Assembly: GCF_018403265.1 (NCBI RefSeq)
Contig: NZ_BOSI01000001.1
Span: forward strand, 620,001 to 684,000
DNA from: Paenibacillus sp. J31TS4
GTDB taxonomy: Bacteria; Bacillota; Bacilli; Paenibacillales; NBRC-103111
DNA length: 64,000 nt
Reading direction: 5' to 3'
The translations under genes and the position numbers were made by a program. The notes beneath the pieces are model-generated. The model was given only the letters and a program-made list of their open reading frames with translations, was not told the origin of the DNA and did not search any database. Below are positions 24,872-33,634 of this stretch, piece after piece (within the stretch, counting starts at the first letter, position 1; each line of letters begins with the position of its first letter).

Positions 24872-26512
24872 CTAAAGCAGCCGGGTCAGGAACGCGGTCC
24901 GGCGGCCGGGGGGCTTTACGCCCGCAGGGGACGCCAGCCGCTTAAGCAGCGGCTGGAGCGTTTCCTGCAGAACAGAAGCGGCTTCCTTGTGATCCTGCAC
25001 CAGCTTCTCCTCCCAGGCCGATTCCAGCAGCAGCTTCTCGGGCAGGAGAGGTACCCGGCAAAGCGGCGGGTCCGGGAAAGCCCGGAGCCATTCCTTCATC
25101 TGCCGGAACGGCGTGCATTTGTTGGCTACCCACACGATTTTTCCGGAATTGTCAGGAACTGACTCCAATGCGGCGATCGTTTCCATCGCCTCGTGGCTGC
25201 TCCACTTGTACGCCATCGGATCTCCGACGATCACGAGGTAATCGGCCGAGCGGCTTAGGCGAAGAAGGGATGATGCTCCCCAGTCGCAAGAGCAGTCGAT
25301 AATGGTAACCGGTCCTTTCTTGTCGTAAAGCAGCCGGTAGTAATCTTCCTCTGTCCATTCCTCCGAACGGCCGCGGCCGCCATAGTCTGGAGGAAGCGGA
25401 AGCCATTCCGAGCGCCCATGCATCCAAGCGGATGTCTGTTCCGGCCTGTGAGGACCCGGCCGCTCGATATAGGAGGAGTATCCATAGGGCTGAGTCTGCT
25501 CCCCACCGAGCAGCGCGAACAACTCGGGCCGGTTGCCGGCATGCTCGATCAGCGTGCTCGCTTGTCCTAACCGGTCAAGCGAACGAGCCAGGGCCACCGC
25601 CACAAACGTCGAGCCGGCTCCGGGATACAGCGAGCCCACCAGCACGAGCCTCGCTCCGTCGGACGTCGAGCTCTCTCCTCTTGGTCCGTTACGCTGCCCG
25701 AGGGGCTTCAAGCCGGCAAGCAGCCGATTCAGCTCACGACCGAGCTCTTCGGCCGACTGCAGCCGGTCTTCCGGCCTCTCCATCAGCAGCTTGGCGATCA
25801 GGCTTCGCCAACCTTCCGCCTGCCCGGAAGCGAGAAACGAGCCAGGAGCCGGACGTGACGGATACAGGACGCCTCCACTCAACAGAGAATAGAGCACCGC
25901 CCCGAGCGAATACAGATCCGTGCGCGGATCGGTCTGTGTCCTGGTGAACTGCTCGGGTGCCGCGTAACCCAGCGTTCCGAGCTGAATCGTGTCCACCGTT
26001 CCCCCCTGCCGGTAATTGCGCGCAATGCCAAAATCGATCAGCCGCACGTTGTCCTGCTCGTCGATCATGACGTTGCTTGGTTTCAAATCCCGGTAGATGA
26101 TCGGCTTGGGACGATGCTCGTGCAGGTAACGGAACAGCTCGCACAGCTGCAAGGCATACTTGCCGACCCTCTCTGGTCCAAGCGGACCCTCTTCCTCGTG
26201 CAGCTTCTGCAGCGTCTTCCCTTTGATGAAGTCCATGATCAAGTAGGCGACTCCCTCTTCTGTCGGAGGCACATAATCGACGAGCTTGGGCAGGAACGGA
26301 TGATCCAGGCCAATCAGCACCTCCGCCTCCTCGCGGAAGGACAACCCATTCTCGTATTCGGTCAGAGACTGCTTGACGGCCCACTGCTTGCCTACAAGCC
26401 GCATGTCTTCCGCCAGATAGACCCGGCTCATGCCGCCTTGCCCGATGAGATGGCGAATCCGGTAACGGCCGGCCAGCTGATCGCCCGACCGCAAATGCGG
26501 GACGCTTGGCAT
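24872..26512 (-). CDS. Ser/Thr protein kinase fused to a degenerate CpaE/MinD-like ATPase domain
   Basis: 546-residue cytosolic fusion. Residues 15–265 form a Hanks-type kinase with intact motifs: glycine loop GQGGMSRV (24–31), Lys47, catalytic YRDLKPSN (Asp142, Asn147), DFG at 160–162, and APEQ in the activation segment. From about 288 a ParA/MinD-like domain follows, but its P-loop is GSLYPGAGST (293–302) with no lysine. There are no membrane or PASTA segments, so the signal enters in the cytosol. It lies upstream of cpaE; its partner is likely the FHA protein at the operon end. Start at 26512 has AGGAGGAATGCTCCC upstream. Confidence 0.85.
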   Translation of the reverse strand: MPSVPHLRSGDQLAGRYRIRHLIGQGGMSRVYLAEDMRLVGKQWAVKQSLTEYENGLSFREEAEVLIGLDHPFLPKLVDYVPPTEEGVAYLIMDFIKGKTLQKLHEEEGPLGPERVGKYALQLCELFRYLHEHRPKPIIYRDLKPSNVMIDEQDNVRLIDFGIARNYRQGGTVDTIQLGTLGYAAPEQFTRTQTDPRTDLYSLGAVLYSLLSGGVLYPSRPAPGSFLASGQAEGWRSLIAKLLMERPEDRLQSAEELGRELNRLLAGLKPLGQRNGPRGESSTSDGARLVLVGSLYPGAGSTFVAVALARSLDRLGQASTLIEHAGNRPELFALLGGEQTQPYGYSSYIERPGPHRPEQTSAWMHGRSEWLPLPPDYGGRGRSEEWTEEDYYRLLYDKKGPVTIIDCSCDWGASSLLRLSRSADYLVIVGDPMAYKWSSHEAMETIAALESVPDNSGKIVWVANKCTPFRQMKEWLRAFPDPPLCRVPLLPEKLLLESAWEEKLVQDHKEAASVLQETLQPLLKRLASPAGVKPPGRRTAFLTRLL

Positions 26513-26540
26513 GGGAGCATTCCTCCTTTAAAAACACGCA

Positions 26541-26590
26541 CAAAAAAACACCACCTTCTCCCGGAATACAGTTCCGGAGAAAAGGCGGTG
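26541..26590 (-). terminator. Terminator upstream of the kinase gene
   Basis: On the minus strand CACCGCCTTTTCTCCGGAA pairs with TTCCGGGAGAAGGTGGTG and is followed by TTTTTTTG. It closes the YlmA-like gene and isolates the kinase–Tad region from upstream transcription. Confidence 0.75.
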
Positions 26591-26651
26591 CTTCCGCACT
26601 TGTTCTCGATATAGGGCTACTCTAATGGATCGGCTGTTAAAAGTCAACCCT

Positions 26652-27437
26652 TTATTTGGAAATCCCAGCTGTGCCGCGCACTTGGATCCAGGGGCGACCG
26701 TTTTCCCATTCCAAACGAACGGGGACCTGGAACGCTTGGAGCAAGTTTTCCTCGGTTAGTACTGCCGTTTTGGGACCTGCAGCAACAAGCTTCCCGTTCT
26801 CCAGCAGAGCGGCGTGAGTAAAGATCGGCATGATCTCTTCGATATGGTGGGTGACATAGACAACCGTCACACCCGTCTCTTTGAGATTGTTAATATCATT
26901 AAGCAGTTTTTCTCTCTCGAACAGATCGAGGCCCGAGCACGGCTCGTCCATAATGAGAATGGCAGGATCCAGCATCAACGCTCTGGCCAGCAAAATCTTT
27001 TTGCGTTCCCCTTGGGACAGCGTACCTAACAGCTGATCCTTCACGTGGGTGAGTCCGACGCGCGCGAGCATCGCTTCCGCTTTCGCAATCGTCTCATCGG
27101 GAATGTCCTGGTAGAAGCGCAAATACCCGTACTCCCCCGTCGCCACTACTTCCCACACCGGATCCCGGGGCGTCAGCTTGTCGTACAGAGAGGAGCTTAT
27201 GTAACCGATGCTCTTGCGTGCTTCGCGGATGTCGACGGTACCGTAACGCTTGCCAAGCACTTCCACCGTTCCGCTCGACGGGAACTGATACCCGTTCAGC
27301 AGCTCAAGGATCGTCGTTTTGCCTGAGCCGTTGCGGCCCAGAATGACCCAATGCTCGCCTTCGTTCACCGTCAACTGGATGTCGGTCAGTATATCCCGCT
27401 GCTCGCGCCGAAAGTAGATATCCTTCAGACGTATCAT
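26652..27437 (-). CDS. ylmA: ABC transporter ATP-binding protein (YlmA-like)
   Basis: 261-residue single ABC cassette with Walker A GRNGSGKTT near residue 34, signature LSQGERKKILLARAL and Walker B AILIMDEPCSGLD. The signature has Gln instead of Gly at the third position and the Walker B run DEPCSGLD, both typical of the YlmA/ModF-like subgroup. There is no adjacent permease gene, so the transporter partner (if any) is elsewhere or the protein works alone. A monocistronic gene ended by the hairpin at 26541–26590. Confidence 0.85.
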   Translation of the reverse strand: MIRLKDIYFRREQRDILTDIQLTVNEGEHWVILGRNGSGKTTILELLNGYQFPSSGTVEVLGKRYGTVDIREARKSIGYISSSLYDKLTPRDPVWEVVATGEYGYLRFYQDIPDETIAKAEAMLARVGLTHVKDQLLGTLSQGERKKILLARALMLDPAILIMDEPCSGLDLFEREKLLNDINNLKETGVTVVYVTHHIEEIMPIFTHAALLENGKLVAAGPKTAVLTEENLLQAFQVPVRLEWENGRPWIQVRGTAGISK

Positions 27438-27545
27438 CTCGTCACCAACTTTTCCGATAGAATAAGATATGCGCAGATGCCTCTATTCTATCTTGCCGAT
27501 GGCCGATTGACCAGACTCTGGAACCAAACAGCTCGGCAGGGAACG

Positions 27546-28379
27546 CTACGCGTCAAGCAGGCTCCGGATAAGGCCCAGCTCCTCCCGGTGGGTATGATCG
27601 GGTCCCGCTGCCGTTTCGAGCACGACCGGCAGCCCGCTCACCGCTTCAGATCGAAGCAGGTTCAGCAGATTTACTTCTCCGATATACCCGGTGCCGAAAT
27701 TCGCATGCCGGTCCTTGTGCTCGCCGTACGGATAGACGGAATCGTTCAGATGTACGGCATGCAGATGCTCCATATACCCAAGCTCCGTCCCCTTCTGGGC
27801 AAATGCTCCCCAATCGTTGCCCTTCCATATACCGCTGGCGAAAGCATGACAAGTATCCAGGCAGAACCCGATTCGATCGGGGCGGGCCGAAAGCTCCCGG
27901 ATACGGACCATCTCTTCCATCGTCGTGCCCATAGGCGATCCCGCTCCTGCCTGATTCTCGAGAAGGAGCAGACACTCCCCCTCCCAGCCGTCCAATACGT
28001 CGTTCAACGTTTCGATGATATGGACGTAGCCCTGGAGCGGATCCTTCGTTTTTGCCTTGCCGAAATGGACGATAATGCCGACCGAGCCGCAAGCTTCCCC
28101 GATCGCCAAGTCATTCCGCAGCGAAGCGACGGTTGCTTCCCGCAAGTCGCCGGCCGGAATCGCCAAATTCGTAGGATAAGGAGTGTGGGCGATCGAGAGC
28201 AGGCCGTGCTCCCTGCTAATGCTCCTGCACAGCTCCGCATCGGTCCGGTCGAAGCGTTTGACGGACAGGCTTCGGGGATTTTTCGGAAAATATTGAAAGG
28301 CCCCCGCCCCGATCGACAGAGCGGTCCTTGCCGCTCCGCTGTATCCCTTTCTCGTGCTGACATGACTCCCGAGCCGCAT
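27546..28379 (-). CDS. nfo: Endonuclease IV (AP endonuclease)
   Basis: 277-residue base-excision repair enzyme that cuts DNA 5' of abasic sites, using three zinc ions in a TIM barrel. Motifs: MRLGSHVSTRKGY at the start, YPKNPRS-like FQYFPKNPRSL, AHTPYPTNLA, IIVHFGKAKTK, the central ENQAG and CLDTCHAFASG, AVHLNDS and a Glu in VVLETAAG. The ATG at 28379 gives the standard family N-terminus; the frame beyond it to 28499 overlaps the glycosylase gene and is not family-like. It is immediately downstream of the Fpg-like gene. Confidence 0.92.
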   Translation of the reverse strand: MRLGSHVSTRKGYSGAARTALSIGAGAFQYFPKNPRSLSVKRFDRTDAELCRSISREHGLLSIAHTPYPTNLAIPAGDLREATVASLRNDLAIGEACGSVGIIVHFGKAKTKDPLQGYVHIIETLNDVLDGWEGECLLLLENQAGAGSPMGTTMEEMVRIRELSARPDRIGFCLDTCHAFASGIWKGNDWGAFAQKGTELGYMEHLHAVHLNDSVYPYGEHKDRHANFGTGYIGEVNLLNLLRSEAVSGLPVVLETAAGPDHTHREELGLIRSLLDA

Positions 28380-28402
28380 GCTCTCCCTCCTCTCAGGACG
28401 TT

Positions 28403-29227
28403 CTAGCTCCTTCCGCCTCCATGCTGGCAGTGCAGGCAGCAAAACGATTTCCGCGATGCGACGTCTACGCGTTCGATCGGATGGCCGCAGCGCATGCATG
28501 GCTTGCCCTCTTCATCATATACCCGGCAGCGGCTGTTATAACCACCGGTCAGCCGGTCGCCCGCATAAAGCGGACTCTCCATATAGCCTCCGCTAGCAAT
28601 CGCCTCGGTCAAAATGGTCCGCATTCCCCGGTATAAGCGGTCATATCCGCTCCCATCCAGCTCGCCGAGTGAGGTTGACGGGAGAAGGCCCGCTTCGAAG
28701 CAGATTTCATCGGAATAGCAATTGCCGATCCCCGATAGAAAGCTCTGGTCTACGAGCGCCGCTTTGAGCTGTCCGCGCCTCTCCGCTGCCCGCTCGGCGA
28801 ATTGCTCGGGCGTGAAGGAGACAGCCATCGGCTCAGGTCCCAGCTTGGCCAGCTTCTCCTCGGCCTCTTCTCGGGAGAGGAGATGGAGGTAGCCGAGACG
28901 AAGCCCGATAAACGACAAATGCTGTTCCCCGAACGACAGGCGAACCTGGACGGTACGCTCCGGTTTTTCCTCGGCGGTTCCCCAATGCATCCATCCGCCG
29001 AGCATGAGATGCAGCAGCAGCACCCGCTCCGTATCCAGCACAAAGAGCAGATGCTTGGCACGCCTTTCTATCGCCACGACTGTGCGGCCGAGCACTTGCT
29101 CTTCGAACTGCCCGGCGGGCACATTAATGGATTTTTCCCTTTGGATAACCACGCCGGTAATCGGCCGGCCCGCCAATAGAGGTGTCAGCAAACGTTTATA
29201 GGTTTCCATCTCCGGCAATTCCGGCAT
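28403..29227 (-). CDS. Fpg/Nei family DNA glycosylase
   Basis: 274-residue formamidopyrimidine or related glycosylase with AP-lyase activity. The catalytic N-terminus PELPEME starts after the initiator Met, so Pro2 and Glu3 are in place. The helix-two-turn-helix has DQSFLSGIGNCYSDEICFEAGLLP, and the zinc finger has CMRCG and CCLHC at the C-terminus. It is a second Fpg-like paralogue in many Paenibacillus. It clusters with nfo and the MrfAB excision genes, forming a repair island. Start has GGAGCGCC upstream. Confidence 0.9.
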   Translation of the reverse strand: MPELPEMETYKRLLTPLLAGRPITGVVIQREKSINVPAGQFEEQVLGRTVVAIERRAKHLLFVLDTERVLLLHLMLGGWMHWGTAEEKPERTVQVRLSFGEQHLSFIGLRLGYLHLLSREEAEEKLAKLGPEPMAVSFTPEQFAERAAERRGQLKAALVDQSFLSGIGNCYSDEICFEAGLLPSTSLGELDGSGYDRLYRGMRTILTEAIASGGYMESPLYAGDRLTGGYNSRCRVYDEEGKPCMRCGHPIERVDVASRKSFCCLHCQHGGGRS

Positions 29228-29306
29228 GGGCGCTCCTCCTCTTATCCTTCTTGTCAGTCTTTTCCTAATTGTTGCCGAACCACCGGCCGCCTAACCAGTG
29301 GGACAT

Positions 29307-29344
29307 AAAAAGAACGCCGGACTCTCGTCGAGTCAGGCGTTCTT
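29307..29344 (-). terminator. Terminator of mrfB
   Basis: AAGAACGCC…GGCGTTCTT with an inner GACTC/GAGTC stem and T-rich run on the minus strand, 14 nt beyond the mrfB stop. Confidence 0.75.
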
Positions 29345-29357
29345 ATTCGTCAGCCAA

Positions 29358-30644
29358 TCAGCTTCCGGCCTGCGTCCGCAGCAGCTTGCGGCGCAGCCGC
29401 TCTGTCCGTTTGCGGATGTCCTCCAGCAAATCCTTCTCCTTGGGCCGCAGCCGGTTCAGCGAAGCGCGGCGCCATGCCGCGTTCATCGCCTCTTCCGCAT
29501 AATAGAGCGCAGAGGAATACTGCTTGGCCTTGTGTTCATAATACATCGCCAGCTCGATATACGGAGCGACGGAGGGGAGGAAGGCAGCTTGACGGCCATT
29601 GACCATCTGCTTCCACAGCGCGACCGCCCGTTCGTCCTGCCCCCGCTTCTTATACAGCGAGGCAAGCTCGAGGCAGTATAGCGACCGCTCCTGCCCCTCC
29701 ATTGCAAGCAGCCGCTCGAATGCCGTCTCCGCCAGCTCCTGCTTGCCGTACTTCTCGAGCCAGACGCCGAGTCGGAAGAGCTCCTCCGCCTCCATCTGGT
29801 CCAGCTCCAGCTTGCCTCCCAGTGCACGCCCGAAATGAGAAGCGAGACAAGCGAGGGACAGGACGTCCTGCTCGTTATGGTCCAAAACGCCTGCCAGAAC
29901 AGACGGGTCCCCTTCCGCCAAAAAGCGGAAGTAGAGCATGGGGGCGAGTGAGCCGGGTACGTCATCGACACGGATATGGCCGAGCCGGCTCTCCTCCACC
30001 TTGCTTAGCCGGCAGGAGGGGAGGGTGTTCCGCCATAGGCTGCGGGACGGATAAAGAAAATCGACCTGCCGGATGTCCTCTTTGTCCAGCACTAACCGAT
30101 TGAGAATGTACCGGTTCTTCAGGATCGGCCAGTCGAACGTGCGGCCGTTGTAGGAAACGACGTAGCGAAACCTGTCCAGCAGCCGATTGAAATAGTGAAG
30201 CATGGCTACTTCCTCCGACGGGTTGCGGATCAGCATCTGCTCCACGATAAAGGAGCCCCCGCGGTAATACGCAGCGCCGAGCAAAAACGGCACATTGCCC
30301 GCGCCGACGCCGAGACCGGTCGTCTCCGTATCGAAGAACAGCATCTCCTCCGGTGCCGCCTCCTCACCGTCCAAGAGAGCGGCCAGCAGCGGGGCTTCCT
30401 CGTACAAGTCGCCCATGCGGTATTGGCCATGCCGATGCTCCAGCGGGAAGACCCGTCGGCGGAGCGGAAAGGAGCCCCGTTCGTCATGATGAAGCGATGT
30501 ACCCAGCTTCTCCCAAGCCTCGCCAAGTGACGCTTCGGGGGGAGATGCTTCGGGAGACGTCGGCTCCGGCGAAGCAGCCGGTGCGGACGGATGGGCGGGC
30601 GATGTTTTCATATGCCGGAGCAGCCGGTCCCGGAGCCCGCTCAT
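29358..30644 (-). CDS. mrfB: MrfB-like exonuclease (YprB), RNase H fold
   Basis: 428-residue protein. Residues about 98–270 hold a DEDD-type exonuclease domain (LFFDTETTGLGVGAGN, the SYNGRTFDWPILKNRY block and the final DHNEQDVLSL). A C-terminal TPR-like helical region spans residues about 300–400. It matches B. subtilis YprB/MrfB, the nuclease that works with the MrfA helicase in mitomycin adduct repair. The mrfA gene lies upstream with 180 nt between them, not overlapping. The N-terminus (about 1–60) is Ala/Ser/Pro-rich and poorly conserved. Confidence 0.88.
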   Translation of the reverse strand: MSGLRDRLLRHMKTSPAHPSAPAASPEPTSPEASPPEASLGEAWEKLGTSLHHDERGSFPLRRRVFPLEHRHGQYRMGDLYEEAPLLAALLDGEEAAPEEMLFFDTETTGLGVGAGNVPFLLGAAYYRGGSFIVEQMLIRNPSEEVAMLHYFNRLLDRFRYVVSYNGRTFDWPILKNRYILNRLVLDKEDIRQVDFLYPSRSLWRNTLPSCRLSKVEESRLGHIRVDDVPGSLAPMLYFRFLAEGDPSVLAGVLDHNEQDVLSLACLASHFGRALGGKLELDQMEAEELFRLGVWLEKYGKQELAETAFERLLAMEGQERSLYCLELASLYKKRGQDERAVALWKQMVNGRQAAFLPSVAPYIELAMYYEHKAKQYSSALYYAEEAMNAAWRRASLNRLRPKEKDLLEDIRKRTERLRRKLLRTQAGS

Positions 30645-30824
30645 GACGGCATTCCCCTCATGGCCGAACCGGAACCGGACAGAGGCTTCTCACGGACAGT
30701 CAACACCATCGAAATTCCCTCATTTCCTTAACCTTGCTAAGCAATAGTTGCTCATGATACGTGAAGCGACAATAAAAGAAAACAACTCTGCTTCCTGTAG
30801 ACCTGCTCTAAGGTAGCGAATCGG

Positions 30825-33071
30825 CTAAAGCCGGTCCAGCAGCTCGATGCTGCGGGCTTTCAAGTGGCTTCCTTCCATCTCCGTTCCTATACAGGAGGGG
30901 CAGCCGTCCTTGCATGGACACTTTTGAATCAGGTTTTTGGCAGCGGCCCGCATTTCGTCAAACCGCCTGAACACTTCGTCCGCCAGGCCGATTCCACCCG
31001 GATAATGGTCGTAAATAAAAATTGTCGGCAGCTGGGTATGCGCCGCCTTGATTTGCGATACAACGTGGATGTCGTTCCGATCGCACATCACCATGACCGG
31101 CACAATGTGCTTCATCACATTGGCGATGCCGAGCAGCAGGTTTTCGAGCGTCTTAGTACCAATGTCGGGATCCACCTGCTTTAGCTCGATCCAGGCAGCG
31201 CTCGTATGCAGCTCGATTTCCGGTATGTGAATGGGCCCGGAGCCGATATTTTCGAAGCTGGACAGCTTGATTTTTTTGTAGATCGTCGGCATGGCCGTAA
31301 CGGTCACGTCTCCGAACTGCAAGGTGCCTTTTTCTCGCTCTCGTGTTTTGTCGATTTCGAGTACTTTTAATTGGACCGCTAGGTTCGCGTCCGTATAGTA
31401 CTCGACGTCCACTTCCCGAACATAGGCTTTGTTGTGGTCCCAGTCAAGCTTTTCCACTTGATACTGCACACCTTCATGGAGGTAAATGGCTTCGTCGTGC
31501 AGCAGCGTCATGGCGCTGAATTTGTCCATTTCTCCGATGATCTTCACATTCGCGACATTCGACTGGTCGACAATGACGACGTTGTCCTGCGAAGCTGATC
31601 TCAGGCTGATATTGCTTGCCGGAAACGATTGATTGGCCCAATAGAATGTGTCGGCATTTTTGTGTACGACCCGTTCCTCTGTCAGGTAGTCCATGATGTC
31701 GGTAACATCCAGCGGCCCGAATGCTTCCATCTCCCGAAACGGCAATTCGTATACCGCGCATTTCAAATGATCCACGAGGATAATCAAATTCTCGGGATTA
31801 ATCCGGGCTGCCTCCGGTGTCCGGTCGAAGAAGTACTCCGGATTCTGGACGATATATTGATCGATCGGCGTGGACCCGGCCACCATCAGGATCAAAGCTT
31901 CCCCGTGCCGCCGTCCGGCTCTGCCCGCCTGCTGCCAGGTGCTCGCTACGCTTCCGGGATATCCGGTCATCACGCATACCTGCAGCTGGCCTATGTCCAC
32001 GCCCAGTTCGAGCGCATTCGTACTGACGACGCCCAGAATCTCTCCTTCCCGGAGCCCTCTTTCGATTTCCCGGCGCTGCTGAGGCAAATAACCTCCGCGG
32101 TAGCCACGGATGGACTTCGTACCAAGTTCGTGTTTGACCAGTTCCTGGATATGACTGAGAATGAGTTCGACTCTTACCCGGCTGCGGGCAAAAATGATTG
32201 TCTGTATGTTGTTTTTGAGAAAATCCTTGGCCAGGCTGTTCACTTCAACCGTTGCGCTCTTCCGGATATTCAGAGGCTCGTTCACGACTGGCGGGTTGTA
32301 AAAGACGAAATGCTTCCTTCCCCGCGGAGCCCCGTTGTCGTCAATGAGCCGCATCGGCTCGCCTGTCAGCTGCTCGGCCAAATCCTTGGGGTTGGCGATG
32401 GTCGCCGAGGTACAGATGAAGATTGGATTGCTCCCGTAGAACCGGCAGATCCGCTTCAGCCGGCGAATGACGTTGGCGACATGGCTGCCAAAGACACCTC
32501 TATAGGTATGGAGCTCGTCAATGACGATGTACTTCAAATTCTCGAACAAGCTTACCCACTTGGTATGATGCGGCAGAATGCCGGAGTGAAGCATGTCCGG
32601 ATTGGTGATCACGATATGGCCGGCCTTCCGGACGAGCTGCCGGATCGCTGGCGATGTGTCTCCGTCGTACGTGTAGCTTTTAATTTCCGTACCCATTTCC
32701 TTTATGATTTCGTTAAGCTCGCTCTTTTGGTCCTGGGCGAGCGCCTTCGTCGGAAACAGGTACAGCGCACGGCTGGTTTCATCCTGCGCGATCGCCTGCA
32801 GAACCGGAAGGTTATAGCAGAGCGTCTTGCCGGAGGCGGTAGGGGTAACCGCTACGATGTTCTCGCCCTTTTGAACGGCTTGGTACGCACTGTGCTGGTG
32901 GGTATAAATATCGGTGATGCCCCGTTTGATAAGCGCCTCCCGGATCCGGGCATCGACGCTTTCGGGAATAGGCTTGGTTCTCGCATCCTGCGGTTCGATC
33001 TCATGCCAGTTCACAACGTTGGCATTCGTTCTTAAGTCTTGAATCAACTCTGCAAGCGACTTTTTTTTCAT
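30825..33071 (-). CDS. mrfA: MrfA DNA repair helicase (YprA)
   Basis: 748-residue superfamily 2 DEAD/H-like helicase, the same length as B. subtilis MrfA. Walker A is TPTASGKT at 76–83, the Walker B region reads IVIDELHTYRGVFGS, and the ICTSATIANP and QQAGRAGRRHG motifs follow. The C-terminal domain carries four Cys in CPCKDGCPSC near residue 725, the zinc site of the family. MrfA with MrfB excises mitomycin-type lesions independently of UvrABC. ATG at 33071 has AGGAGAACC upstream; the frame to 33128 adds a poor N-terminus. Confidence 0.92.
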   Translation of the reverse strand: MKKKSLAELIQDLRTNANVVNWHEIEPQDARTKPIPESVDARIREALIKRGITDIYTHQHSAYQAVQKGENIVAVTPTASGKTLCYNLPVLQAIAQDETSRALYLFPTKALAQDQKSELNEIIKEMGTEIKSYTYDGDTSPAIRQLVRKAGHIVITNPDMLHSGILPHHTKWVSLFENLKYIVIDELHTYRGVFGSHVANVIRRLKRICRFYGSNPIFICTSATIANPKDLAEQLTGEPMRLIDDNGAPRGRKHFVFYNPPVVNEPLNIRKSATVEVNSLAKDFLKNNIQTIIFARSRVRVELILSHIQELVKHELGTKSIRGYRGGYLPQQRREIERGLREGEILGVVSTNALELGVDIGQLQVCVMTGYPGSVASTWQQAGRAGRRHGEALILMVAGSTPIDQYIVQNPEYFFDRTPEAARINPENLIILVDHLKCAVYELPFREMEAFGPLDVTDIMDYLTEERVVHKNADTFYWANQSFPASNISLRSASQDNVVIVDQSNVANVKIIGEMDKFSAMTLLHDEAIYLHEGVQYQVEKLDWDHNKAYVREVDVEYYTDANLAVQLKVLEIDKTREREKGTLQFGDVTVTAMPTIYKKIKLSSFENIGSGPIHIPEIELHTSAAWIELKQVDPDIGTKTLENLLLGIANVMKHIVPVMVMCDRNDIHVVSQIKAAHTQLPTIFIYDHYPGGIGLADEVFRRFDEMRAAAKNLIQKCPCKDGCPSCIGTEMEGSHLKARSIELLDRL

Positions 33072-33634
33072 AACTGGTTCTCCTGCTTCGTTTCCTTCTA
33101 TTCGTACAGCTAGAATAGGGGGTTGCACCCTTCCATTCCAGAACTATTGTTCCCCTAGTATAAACGTTCGACCACAATTTAAAAAGCCCCTACGTTCAAA
33201 CAGCTTTCCTCGCTCCATTCGCTTCTAAAGGCGTACTGTAAGGGAAAAACGGGATCTCTCGTGTCGAATCGCCCTAACAGTTCCTACTCTTGTCGAATGA
33301 ACTCACAAAGGCGTCGCATTCTTTCTAATTTTCTGTCTATTTCCTGTCGGTTCCTGCGCTTTCCCGGGAAAAGTTCTATTTCCTAAAGCCTTCCCCACCC
33401 AACCTCGGCATGACGGTGGTCGTCTTGCCGGAACGGAACCCCGGAGCGACTGCTCGCCGCCCGTACCTCGGTAAGGCGCTGCACAAAAAGAGACGCCTCT
33501 CCCGTAAGAGAAGACGTCTCCTCGCTATAGTCTTTAAGACGATCCGACAGCTCCTAGGTATCTGCCAAATCGGAACGGCGACTCCCGTTTCGTAATTGGA
33601 TTCTTCCCTTTAGCCGTTCGACCGGCATAGGCCA
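33072..33634. other. 563-nt intergenic region
   Basis: Lies between mrfA and the 3' end of murA. It holds the murA terminator at 33490–33520. The rest is AT-richer with no supported ORF, tRNA or repeat. The 61-codon frame at 33410–33595 has no ribosome site and overlaps the terminator. Confidence 0.6.
33490..33520 (-). terminator. Terminator of murA
   Basis: GAGACG/CGTCTC arms with an inner CTCT/AGAG pairing around CCCGTA, followed on the minus strand by a TTTTT run. About 115 nt past the murA stop. Confidence 0.65.

Noticed and set aside
33155-33175. LexA box before mrfA (CGAACGTTTATAC)
   Set aside because: Only one half-site (CGAAC) fits; the GTTYG half is not at N4 spacing.
33410-33595. 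61-codon ORF in the murA–mrfA gap
   Set aside because: No ribosome site, biased composition and overlap with the murA terminator.
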